Under the pieces are notes generated by a model. That model was not told the origin of the DNA. It saw only the letters and a list, made by a program, of their open reading frames with translations, and did no database searches. From NCBI GenBank assembly GCA_049323435.1, contig JBMOMX010000012.1, positions 248,001 to 312,000 on the forward strand: a DNA stretch of 64,000 nucleotides. The letters run 5' to 3'. How positions within the stretch are numbered: the stretch's first letter is position 1; every line of letters begins with the position of its first letter. Positions 57,409-64,000 of this stretch are shown here, piece by piece. Source of the DNA: UBA11222 sp049323435. GTDB taxonomy: Bacteria; Pseudomonadota; Alphaproteobacteria; UBA11222. The translations under genes and the position numbers were made by a program.

Positions 57409-59268
57409 TTAAGAAATCTTTACGGACAGATTTTCCTGCGAAGCCTTTACAGCGTCTGCCGTCGCTGACCGGTTGGCTGGCAAAATGACCGAAACCGTTG
57501 TGCCGACATTCTCGGTACTGGCCAGCATTAACCGGCCCCCATGCATTTCCACCAAAGATTTGGTGATGGAAAGTCCAAGACCCGTGCCTTTCTCAGCCGA
57601 TTCCGCACCATTTGCCGCTGTTACAAAGGGCTCCACAATGGTGGCCAGCAAATGTTTGGGTATCCCGCAGCCCGAGTCGGCGACTTTGAGAATGATATTC
57701 CCATCTGCCGCGTCTTTTTCCGCCGAAAGACAGATGCTTTTCCCGCGCGGGGTAAATTTCAGGGCATTGGAGAACAGATTCAGTAATATCTGTCTCATGG
57801 CGCGGCGATCCCCCATGAAATTAAGTATCGTTTCTGGAACGGAATGAGTTACCTCCACCCCCTTCGACATGATTTGGGGCTCGGTCATATTCAACACCCA
57901 ATCAATCAGCTCCTGGGCGCTGAGCCATTCTTCCAGCATTTCATATTTGCCAGATTCAATGCGCGACAGATCCAGCATATCGTTAATCAGATTGAGCAGA
58001 TGCTGGCCGCTATCGTGAATATCTTCGGCATAAGAAAGATAACGTTCACTGCCTACCGGCCCGAACATTTGCTGCCGCAGAATATCTGAAAAGCCAATAA
58101 TGGCGTTCAGGGGCGTGCGCAATTCATGGCTCATATTTGCCAGGAACTGGGATTTCGCCCGATTTGCCTGATCGGCCTCCTCTTTGGCCGAATGCAGCGC
58201 CAGTTCGGCACGCTTGCGGTCGGTCACGTCTCCAACTGTCGTGACAACCCTTTGCCAATCATGACGGTTCCCCGGGACTATAGCCGAACGGACCCGCGTA
58301 AACACCTGGCCGCCCCGCAGCCGCCGCGTACTTGTTTCATTAAGATAATTACCACTTTGCGAAGCGGCAAAGTTTACAATCCACATGCGGTAATTTCGCA
58401 ACTCCTCGGAAGTGAGCCGCTCAACTTCCAGATGCTCGACCAATTTTCCGACCGTATCGGCGCGATACAGCGTCAAGGTAGCTTTATTAACCCGGATGAA
58501 GCGAATGGCGGCGACCATCTCCTTTAAAATTTCGGGATGATCAAGCAGATGGCGGTTCAGATCCGCCACACCCGACTCCATTAGGCGGTCGATGATTTTT
58601 TTGGTTTGTGACCAGTCCTGCTCCATGATGGAGATGGGGGCTGTTTCAAACAGCCTTTCAAAAAGATGTTCCGTGTCACTCAGGGCTTTTTCGCCCGCCC
58701 GGCGGTGGCGGATCAGCCCGTCTGCGACAAGAAAGCTGTAGAGCATTACAAATCCAACTGTGAGCGGCCGAAGCGCCTGGCGTAATTCATCCGTCGACCG
58801 ATCTGGCGGAAGCAGATGTAATTCACCCGCCCACCACAAAAGTGCCAGACACAATAACACGGCAAGGATCGACAGGAAGACCCGCCGCCGGTCCCCGGAA
58901 AGCATATTTTCCATTGGAATAATACACAGACCAATCACCATTGATGAGGCGATACCGCCTGAATGGGCCGCACCGATACCGATAAAAACAAGAATCGACA
59001 GTGTCAGTAAATCGCGCACCAGATTAACGGCGCCAGTCAGGCGCAACAGGCCCCATAACAATAATGGCAGCAGCAACCAGGCCAGAAACCAGACTGTATC
59101 AACACCATCAAAATGATTCTTGAGCAATATTGTGCTGACCGCAGCCACCGGCAGGAACAGCAACGGGACGGATAATGACAGCAGCATCTCAGTCTGCGCG
59201 CCCCGAATAGCGGGGTTAACCCGTGCCTCGGCGGTCAGTAGAAAATTTAACAGCCGTTGCATCAACAC
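57409..59268 (-). CDS. Membrane sensor histidine kinase, PAS-HisKA-HATPase
   Basis: A 619-residue kinase. Five to six hydrophobic segments cover residues 28-183, a PAS-like domain residues 200-350 (closing with VGDVTDRKRAEL), then HisKA with the phosphorylated His381 in LANMSHELRTPLNAIIGF and the ATPase domain with NLFSNALKFTPRGK, DSGCGIPKHLL and GTGLGLSITKSLVEMHGG. It has no receiver domain and no response regulator gene is adjacent, so its partner is elsewhere. The signal is unknown. Confidence 0.93.
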   Translation of the reverse strand: MLMQRLLNFLLTAEARVNPAIRGAQTEMLLSLSVPLLFLPVAAVSTILLKNHFDGVDTVWFLAWLLLPLLLWGLLRLTGAVNLVRDLLTLSILVFIGIGAAHSGGIASSMVIGLCIIPMENMLSGDRRRVFLSILAVLLCLALLWWAGELHLLPPDRSTDELRQALRPLTVGFVMLYSFLVADGLIRHRRAGEKALSDTEHLFERLFETAPISIMEQDWSQTKKIIDRLMESGVADLNRHLLDHPEILKEMVAAIRFIRVNKATLTLYRADTVGKLVEHLEVERLTSEELRNYRMWIVNFAASQSGNYLNETSTRRLRGGQVFTRVRSAIVPGNRHDWQRVVTTVGDVTDRKRAELALHSAKEEADQANRAKSQFLANMSHELRTPLNAIIGFSDILRQQMFGPVGSERYLSYAEDIHDSGQHLLNLINDMLDLSRIESGKYEMLEEWLSAQELIDWVLNMTEPQIMSKGVEVTHSVPETILNFMGDRRAMRQILLNLFSNALKFTPRGKSICLSAEKDAADGNIILKVADSGCGIPKHLLATIVEPFVTAANGAESAEKGTGLGLSITKSLVEMHGGRLMLASTENVGTTVSVILPANRSATADAVKASQENLSVKIS

Positions 59269-59310
59269 ATATTTCCCATCATTCTGGGCGCTGCCGAAGG
59301 CCGGATCATG

Positions 59311-60435
59311 CTAGGCGACGGCAAGGAAACGCTCCGCAAATGCCTGCATGCGGCCTGCCTTTACCGCATCTGAAATTTGCCGCATCAGATTCTGATAATA
59401 AGCAAGGTTATGCCAAGTAAGCAGCATCGAACCTAGAATTTCTTTTGATTTCACAAGATGGTGCAGATAGGCCCGGCTGTAATCACGGCTGGCTGGACAA
59501 TCCAGCGTCATATCCAGGGGCCGCTCATCTTCCGCATGACAGGCATTGCGCATATTCAATACGCCCTCCGAGGTAAAAGCCTGGCCGGTTCGACCGCTAC
59601 GTGTAGGTAACACGCAATCAAACATATCCACACCGCGCAATACTGCGCCGACAATATCTGAAGGTTTTCCTACCCCCATCAGATATCGGGGCCGGTCCTG
59701 CGGCAAATGCGGCACCGTGCCCGCGACTGTAGCAAACATGCTTTCCTGCCCCTCGCCCACGGCCAGCCCGCCGATAGCATATCCATCAAACCCGATGCCG
59801 CAAAGCGATCTGGACGAGCGTTCCCGTAGTTCCGGATAAACGCCCCCCTGGACAATACCAAACAGCGCATGCCCCTTTTCGGCAGATCTGGCGCTTTCAA
59901 AAGCTGCCTTGGATCGTTCGGCCCAGCGCATGGACAAAAGCATGGATTTTTCCGCCTGTTCAATGCTGGCTGGAAAAGGTGTGCATTCGTCAAGCACCAT
60001 AATGATATCAGAACCTAAAAGCAGCTGAATCTCTATGCTGCGTTCTGGCGACAACAGATGCTGCGAGCCGTCAATATGCGAGCGGAACATGACCCCCTGC
60101 TCGTCTATTTTTCGTAATTGTGACAAGGACATAACCTGATAACCGCCCGAATCGGTTAAAATCGGATGGGGCCAGTTCATGAATTTATGCAGCCCGCCAA
60201 GCCGGGCCACACGCTCGGCCCCCGGCCGCAGCATGAGATGATAGGTATTACCCAGCACAATATCCGCGCCCAGCTCCCGCACAGTACCGGGCAGCATGGC
60301 CTTGACCGTACCTGCGGTTCCGACCGGCATGAATGCGGGGGTCCGTATTTCGCCACGCGAGGTCTGGATAATGCCGGTACGCGCGGCGCCATCGCTTGCC
60401 GTTACCCTGAATGAAAATCCGGATGCCGCTATCAT
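59311..60435 (-). CDS. tgt: Queuine tRNA-ribosyltransferase
   Basis: Tgt swaps guanine-34 of GUN tRNAs for preQ1. The 374-residue TIM barrel has TPAFMPVGTAGTVKAML, DIVLGNTYHLMLRPGAERV, ILTDSGGYQVMSLSQ with the catalytic Asp, and the Zn/active end in MFDCVLPTRSGRTGQAFT plus the Cys-rich zinc site CPASRDYSRAYLHHLV. The ATG at 60435 overlaps the queA TGA (ATGA), which sets the start against a much longer reading. Confidence 0.97.
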   Translation of the reverse strand: MIAASGFSFRVTASDGAARTGIIQTSRGEIRTPAFMPVGTAGTVKAMLPGTVRELGADIVLGNTYHLMLRPGAERVARLGGLHKFMNWPHPILTDSGGYQVMSLSQLRKIDEQGVMFRSHIDGSQHLLSPERSIEIQLLLGSDIIMVLDECTPFPASIEQAEKSMLLSMRWAERSKAAFESARSAEKGHALFGIVQGGVYPELRERSSRSLCGIGFDGYAIGGLAVGEGQESMFATVAGTVPHLPQDRPRYLMGVGKPSDIVGAVLRGVDMFDCVLPTRSGRTGQAFTSEGVLNMRNACHAEDERPLDMTLDCPASRDYSRAYLHHLVKSKEILGSMLLTWHNLAYYQNLMRQISDAVKAGRMQAFAERFLAVA

Positions 60436-61484
60436 ACGGGCGCTCGAAATAACAGGCTGCCGTCGCCATAGGAATAAAACCGGTATTTTTCCCGAATGGC
60501 GTGCTGATACGCGGCCTGCATCACCTCCATGCCGCAAAACGCCGATACCAGCATGAACAAGGTTGATTTGGGCAGATGAAAATTGCTGATCAGAGCGTCC
60601 ACCGTCAAAAACCGGTATCCCGGCGTGATAAAAATATCCGTTTCCCCGGTCCAGGTCCCAACGGTTCCATCCTGCTGCGCGGCACTTTCCAGAAGACGCA
60701 GCGAAGTGGTGCCAACCGCAACCACACGCCGCCCCTCACTATGGGCGGCATTGATAGCCTGGGCCGACAATGAAGATATACTGCCCCATTCAGCATGCAT
60801 ATGGTGTTCAGAAATATATTCTGACTTTACCGGCAAGAAAGTTCCCGCCCCCACATGCAATGTTATAAAGCAATGCTTTATACCTTTTTTTTCAAGTTTT
60901 AGCATAAGTTCTGGTGTAAAGTGCAGTGCTGCTGTCGGGGCGGCGACGGATCCATCGACTTTCGCAAACAGGGTCTGATAATCCTGCACATCGCGCATAT
61001 CTGCTGGGCGTTTAGACCCAATATAGGGCGGAAGCGGCATGGCCCCGTGTGCTTCAATGGCGGCATCCAGGACCGCACCGGACAGATTGAATTTCAGCAG
61101 AATATCGCCCCCGGAGTTAAGCTCCGAAACAATGGCGAAAAAATTCTGCGAAAAAATGATCCGATCATTTGGCCGCAGACGCCGCAATGGTCTTGCAAAG
61201 GCCAGCCAGCAGGCGTGATCGACACGTTTGTGCAGATTGAGATGTATACTGGCTTCAGAGCCGTCCGCGCGCCGCCTTAGCCCCCGCAGCGCCGCCGGAA
61301 TTACCCGCGTGTCATTGAACACGAGAAGATCGCCGGGGTTCAACAGCACCGGCAGGTCGCGCATCACATTGTCCTGCAACGCGCCATTCCGGACCACAAG
61401 ACAGCGCGCCGCATCGCGCGGCTGTGCCGGCCGCAAGGCAATCAGTTCATCCGGCAGATCAAAATCAAACGATTCAACGCGCAT
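60432..61484 (-). CDS. queA: S-adenosylmethionine:tRNA ribosyltransferase-isomerase QueA
   Basis: QueA adds the ribosyl part of AdoMet to preQ1-modified tRNA, giving epoxyqueuosine. The 350-residue protein starts FDFDLPDELIALRPAQPRDAARCLV, with FNDTRVIPAALRG, then DYQTLFAKVDGSVAAPTAALHFT, THVGAGTF-like LHVGAGTFLPVKSEYISEHHMHAEW and GTTSLRLLESAA. It is coupled to tgt. AdoMet-linked genes speD and metabolism nearby may be chance. Confidence 0.97.
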   Translation of the reverse strand: MRVESFDFDLPDELIALRPAQPRDAARCLVVRNGALQDNVMRDLPVLLNPGDLLVFNDTRVIPAALRGLRRRADGSEASIHLNLHKRVDHACWLAFARPLRRLRPNDRIIFSQNFFAIVSELNSGGDILLKFNLSGAVLDAAIEAHGAMPLPPYIGSKRPADMRDVQDYQTLFAKVDGSVAAPTAALHFTPELMLKLEKKGIKHCFITLHVGAGTFLPVKSEYISEHHMHAEWGSISSLSAQAINAAHSEGRRVVAVGTTSLRLLESAAQQDGTVGTWTGETDIFITPGYRFLTVDALISNFHLPKSTLFMLVSAFCGMEVMQAAYQHAIREKYRFYSYGDGSLLFRAPV

Positions 61485-61512
61485 GGGATGATGAAGGGCA
61501 GGATCGGTAAAG

Positions 61513-62064
61513 CTATTCCTTTACGTCCGCGGCAACCTGCATTTTCACGATCTTGTCCGGATCGGTGACCTGGCCATTATCGGCCTCATCGCCCCGCTTG
61601 ATAGCATCTACATGTTCCATTCCGGAGATCACACGGCCAAACGCCGTATATTGGCCATCCAGAAACGCCGCCGCCGTAAAACAGATAAAGAACTGGCTGT
61701 TCGCACTGTCGGGATCGGATGAGCGCGCCATGGACAGCGTACCACGCAGATGCTTGGTATCATTGAATTCCGCTTTCAGGTCCGGCAAGTCGGAACCGCC
61801 AGTACCCGTGCCGGTCGGATCACCCGTTTGCGCCATGAAGCCTTCAATCACCCGGTGAAACACGACGCCATTATAAAAGCCCTGGCGCGCCAGGGTCTTT
61901 ATCCGCTCCACGTGACCAGGAGCAATTTCCGGATATAATTCAATGACTACCCGGCCATCTTTCAGATCCAGATAGAGTGTGTCTTCCGGGCTGGCGGCCA
62001 AAGCAGATACGGCAAACAGCCCAAGAAACAATGCAATGCAGCCGGCATAGAGTTTTTTAATCAT
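61513..62064 (-). CDS. Exported peptidyl-prolyl cis-trans isomerase (cyclophilin type)
   Basis: A 183-residue cyclophilin with a signal peptide (KKLYAGCIALFLGLFAVSALAASPED). FYNGVVFHRVIEGFMAQTGDPTGTGTGGSDLPDLKAEF holds the Arg/Phe/Gln active-site block and QFFICFTAAAFLDGQYTAFGRVISGMEHVDAI the second. ATG 62064 is the start; a longer reading would translate a GC-rich repeat. It is one of two tandem copies; the other lacks the signal peptide. Confidence 0.94.
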   Translation of the reverse strand: MIKKLYAGCIALFLGLFAVSALAASPEDTLYLDLKDGRVVIELYPEIAPGHVERIKTLARQGFYNGVVFHRVIEGFMAQTGDPTGTGTGGSDLPDLKAEFNDTKHLRGTLSMARSSDPDSANSQFFICFTAAAFLDGQYTAFGRVISGMEHVDAIKRGDEADNGQVTDPDKIVKMQVAADVKE

Positions 62065-62113
62065 TGGTTGATGCCTGTAATAGTTAGTTGAGGTGTGGAT
62101 CGGCCATTCTTCC

Positions 62114-62214
62114 TGGCCCCCCACCCCGGCCCTACCCACAAGGGGGAGGGAGAAGAGGGACAAAATTCCGGGAAGAAGCCCCTCCCCTTAATGGGGAGGG
62201 GTTGGGTTGGGGTG
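62114..62214. repeat. Second pair of C/G-rich palindromic repeats
   Basis: GGCCCCCCACCCC...AGGGGGAGGG (62116-62150) and CCCCTCCCC-TTAAT-GGGGAGGGG followed by TTGGGTTGGGG (62179-62214) are degenerate members of the same family seen at 32798-32920. They are placed in the interval between the two cyclophilin genes. Confidence 0.7.
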
Positions 62215-62261
62215 CAAAAAAAAGCAAAAGCGATTCAACATAAAATCACTTTACTCCAATT

Positions 62262-62744
62262 TCAGGCATCCGCCGCGACCTTCATGCTGATGATTTTGTC
62301 CGGATCCTTGACGGAACCATTATCAAGCTTGTTGCCTTTTTTAATGCTATCGACAAACTCCATGCCTTCAACAACCTGTCCCCAGACGGAATATTGGCCA
62401 TTCAGGAATTCGGCATCATCAAAGCAGATAAAGAACTGGCTGTTGGCGCTGTTGGGGCTGCTGGAGCGGGCCATCGACGCCGTTCCGCGCACATGTGGCG
62501 TTTTGCTAAATTCAGCCTTGATATTGGGTAAATCAGATCCCCCCATCCCCGTTCCCGTCGGGTCGCCGGTCTGGGCCATAAAGCCTTCGATAACGCGATG
62601 AAACACGATGCCGTCATAAAAGCCCTGGCGCGCAAGGGTTTTGATTTGCGCAACATGATCCGGGGCAATATCGGGAAGTAATTCAATAACAACCAGCCCG
62701 TCTTTCAGTTCCAGATGAAGGGTGTTCTCAGGGTCCAACGCCAT
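62262..62744 (-). CDS. Cytoplasmic peptidyl-prolyl cis-trans isomerase (cyclophilin type)
   Basis: A 160-residue cyclophilin without a signal peptide: ENTLHLELKDGLVVIELLPDIAPDHVAQIKTLARQGFYDGIVFHRVIEGFMAQTGDPTG is nearly the same as in the 61513 protein, and WGQVVEGMEFVDSIKKG closes the domain. So a recent duplication with different compartments is likely. It is 18 bases after coaD. Confidence 0.95.
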   Translation of the reverse strand: MALDPENTLHLELKDGLVVIELLPDIAPDHVAQIKTLARQGFYDGIVFHRVIEGFMAQTGDPTGTGMGGSDLPNIKAEFSKTPHVRGTASMARSSSPNSANSQFFICFDDAEFLNGQYSVWGQVVEGMEFVDSIKKGNKLDNGSVKDPDKIISMKVAADA

Positions 62745-62762
62745 GCCTGGCTTCCTTTCTTA

Positions 62763-63266
62763 TTAAGATTTGCGCGAATATCTCTGGGAAAGCCTTGCGG
62801 CGACGGCAGGCGTGGTAAAATCATCAACATTGCCGCCCATCCGGGCTATCTCACGGATCAGCTTTGAGGCAATAGCCTGATTGTTTACCTCAGACATCAA
62901 AAAAATCGTCTCAACGGCTGGGTTTAATCGCGCGTTCATACCGGCCATCTGAAACTCGTAATCAAAATCAGCGACCCCGCGCAAGCCCCGTATGATGACG
63001 GACGCCCCAACATCGGATGCGAACTGCGTCACCAGATTCTTGAAGGGAAGGATTTCAATTTTGGCAACGCCTTTGCCAGTTAACCTGTCAGTTTCCTCAC
63101 GCATCATGGCGACTCGCTCGTCCAGTGAGAAAAGCGGACCTTTGTCTTCATTAATGGCTACTGCAATGACAAGCCTGTCAACCAGACGCGCCCCGCGCGT
63201 GATGATGTCAATATGCCCGTTATGAATCGGGTCAAAGGTACCCGGATAAATAGCTGTGCGTTGCAT
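62763..63266 (-). CDS. coaD: Phosphopantetheine adenylyltransferase
   Basis: CoaD makes dephospho-CoA from phosphopantetheine and ATP. The 167-residue protein has AIYPGTFDPIHNGHIDIITRGARLVDRLVIAVA with the HxGH nucleotide motif, VIIRGLRGVADFDYEFQMAGMN and the C-terminal MSEVNNQAIASKLIREIARMGGNVDDF. Downstream of gyrA on the same strand. Confidence 0.97.
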   Translation of the reverse strand: MQRTAIYPGTFDPIHNGHIDIITRGARLVDRLVIAVAINEDKGPLFSLDERVAMMREETDRLTGKGVAKIEILPFKNLVTQFASDVGASVIIRGLRGVADFDYEFQMAGMNARLNPAVETIFLMSEVNNQAIASKLIREIARMGGNVDDFTTPAVAARLSQRYSRKS

Positions 63267-63354
63267 GATCGTTTTTCCGGGCCCTGAATTTTGTTATGGA
63301 TCCATCGCTTGACTGGAGGGATGTTTTAGCAATTTAGCGTCCTATATGCCATTA

Positions 63355-64000
63355 TTATTCCCGATTATCCCCGTCCGCATCCTCTTCCGGGGTTTCCGGG
63401 GTTTCCGGGGCATCGTCACCGACATCCGGCAGATGGGCGGCGCCAACAACGCGTTCGCCCTCGGCTGTGCGCAAAAGCGTAACCCCCTGGGTCATCCGGC
63501 CCGCAACGCGAATATCCGCAACAGGCATCCGGATCAGCTGTCCCCCATCGGTAACCAGCATGACCTGATCTTCCTGTGTCACCGGGAAAGCCGCAACAAT
63601 GGGGCCATTGCGGGGCGAGACCGCCATGGCCCAGATGCCCTTGCCGCCACGGCGCGATATCCGGTATTCATAGGCCGAGGAGCGCTTGCCATAGCCATTT
63701 TCACTTACGGTGAGGATGAATTGCTCATAGGCCCCAAGTTCGCCATAGCGCTCAGTGCTGAGTTGCGCTTCTTCGGTATCCATGGCTTCGGCATCTTCTT
63801 CTTCACTGGCGGCCAGTTCAGTATCCACTTCTTCCGAAGCATCCCCATCCGTGGAACGCCGGATGACAGCAGCCTGACGCAAATAGGAACGGTTTTCAGC
63901 CGCGCTTGACTCCACATGCCCCAGAACCGAGAGCGAAATCACCTTGTCCTCTTCTTCCAGCCTGATCCCCCGCACGCCAACGGAATCCCGTCCCCGGAAC
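63355..64000 (-). CDS. gyrA: DNA gyrase subunit A, C-terminal end (5' part outside window)
   Basis: About 215 codons of the C-terminal DNA-wrapping domain of GyrA; the gene runs past base 64000. FRGRDSVGVRGIRLEEEDKVISL, then QFILTVSENGYGKRSSAYEYRISRRGGKGIWAM with the GyrA-box-like repeats, QVMLVTDGGQLIRMPVADIRVAGRMTQGVTLL and an acidic tail (DDAPETPETPEEDADGD). A long acidic insert with many Glu and Asp within the beta-pinwheel is typical of alphaproteobacteria. Confidence 0.96.
   Translation of the reverse strand, partial: FRGRDSVGVRGIRLEEEDKVISLSVLGHVESSAAENRSYLRQAAVIRRSTDGDASEEVDTELAASEEEDAEAMDTEEAQLSTERYGELGAYEQFILTVSENGYGKRSSAYEYRISRRGGKGIWAMAVSPRNGPIVAAFPVTQEDQVMLVTDGGQLIRMPVADIRVAGRMTQGVTLLRTAEGERVVGAAHLPDVGDDAPETPETPEEDADGDNRE

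Overview
The window reads as a stretch of an alphaproteobacterial chromosome from a draft or metagenome assembly: a 10-base N gap lies inside rpoZ, and both ends cut genes (recG on the left, gyrA on the right). The alphaproteobacterial call rests on gene order (trpG-trpD-trpC-moaC-moeA; rsh-DUF2062-pdxJ-acpS, then lepB-rnc-era-recO), on the fdsGBACD formate dehydrogenase operon, and on catabolic genes typical of the class. I cannot name a genus.

Region by region. 1-9.9 kb: end of recG, a parDE toxin-antitoxin pair, a minus-strand trp/molybdenum-cofactor operon, a MarR regulator, ndk, purN-purM and a luciferase-like monooxygenase. 9.9-11.3 kb: two adjacent toxin-antitoxin modules, vapBC (flanked by 39-base imperfect direct repeats) and brnTA. 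11.4-15.2 kb: a TetR gene with a perfect 11-6-11 palindrome in front of it, two tandem paralogous proteins of unknown function with a Glu/His pattern like diiron carboxylate proteins, a strong terminator and an SDR. 15.3-31.6 kb: housekeeping genes (ctaA, recO, era, rnc, lepB, acpS, pdxJ, rsh, rpoZ, folK, smpB, dapA, a lytic transglycosylase), interrupted by a PAS-domain gene between acpS and lepB. 31.8-48.7 kb: a catabolic region with a CitE/malyl-CoA-lyase-like protein, a family III CoA-transferase, two MaoC hydratases, acyl-CoA dehydrogenases, MmgE/PrpD, a thiolase-like protein with its DUF35 partner, an amidohydrolase, GST, SDR, a Baeyer-Villiger-type monooxygenase, tRNA-Leu(UAA), a pair of acyl-CoA dehydrogenases and an LLM oxidoreductase. 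48.7-49.4 kb: a fourth classical TA pair. 49.5-55.4 kb: a complete NAD-linked molybdenum formate dehydrogenase operon. 55.4-59.3 kb: speE-speD, a truncated speD-like gene with a copy of the same leader, and an orphan hybrid-free sensor kinase. 59.3-64 kb: tgt-queA, two tandem peptidyl-prolyl isomerases, coaD and the gyrA 3' end.

Links between genes. MoaC and MoeA make the cofactor that FdsA needs and FdsC (FdhD family) is expected to help mature it. The minus-strand 31.8-37.7 kb operon and the plus-strand 38.6-41.4 kb operon share a 15-base motif at their promoters, which suggests joint control of CoA-ester catabolism. The points I find most worth following are the duplicated speD leader with a stand-alone SpeD N-terminal peptide, the TetR plus tandem unknown-paralog operon, the malyl-CoA-lyase/CoA-transferase/hydratase cluster, and the repeat-flanked vapBC module. 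I saw no rRNA, CRISPR array, prophage or insertion sequence.
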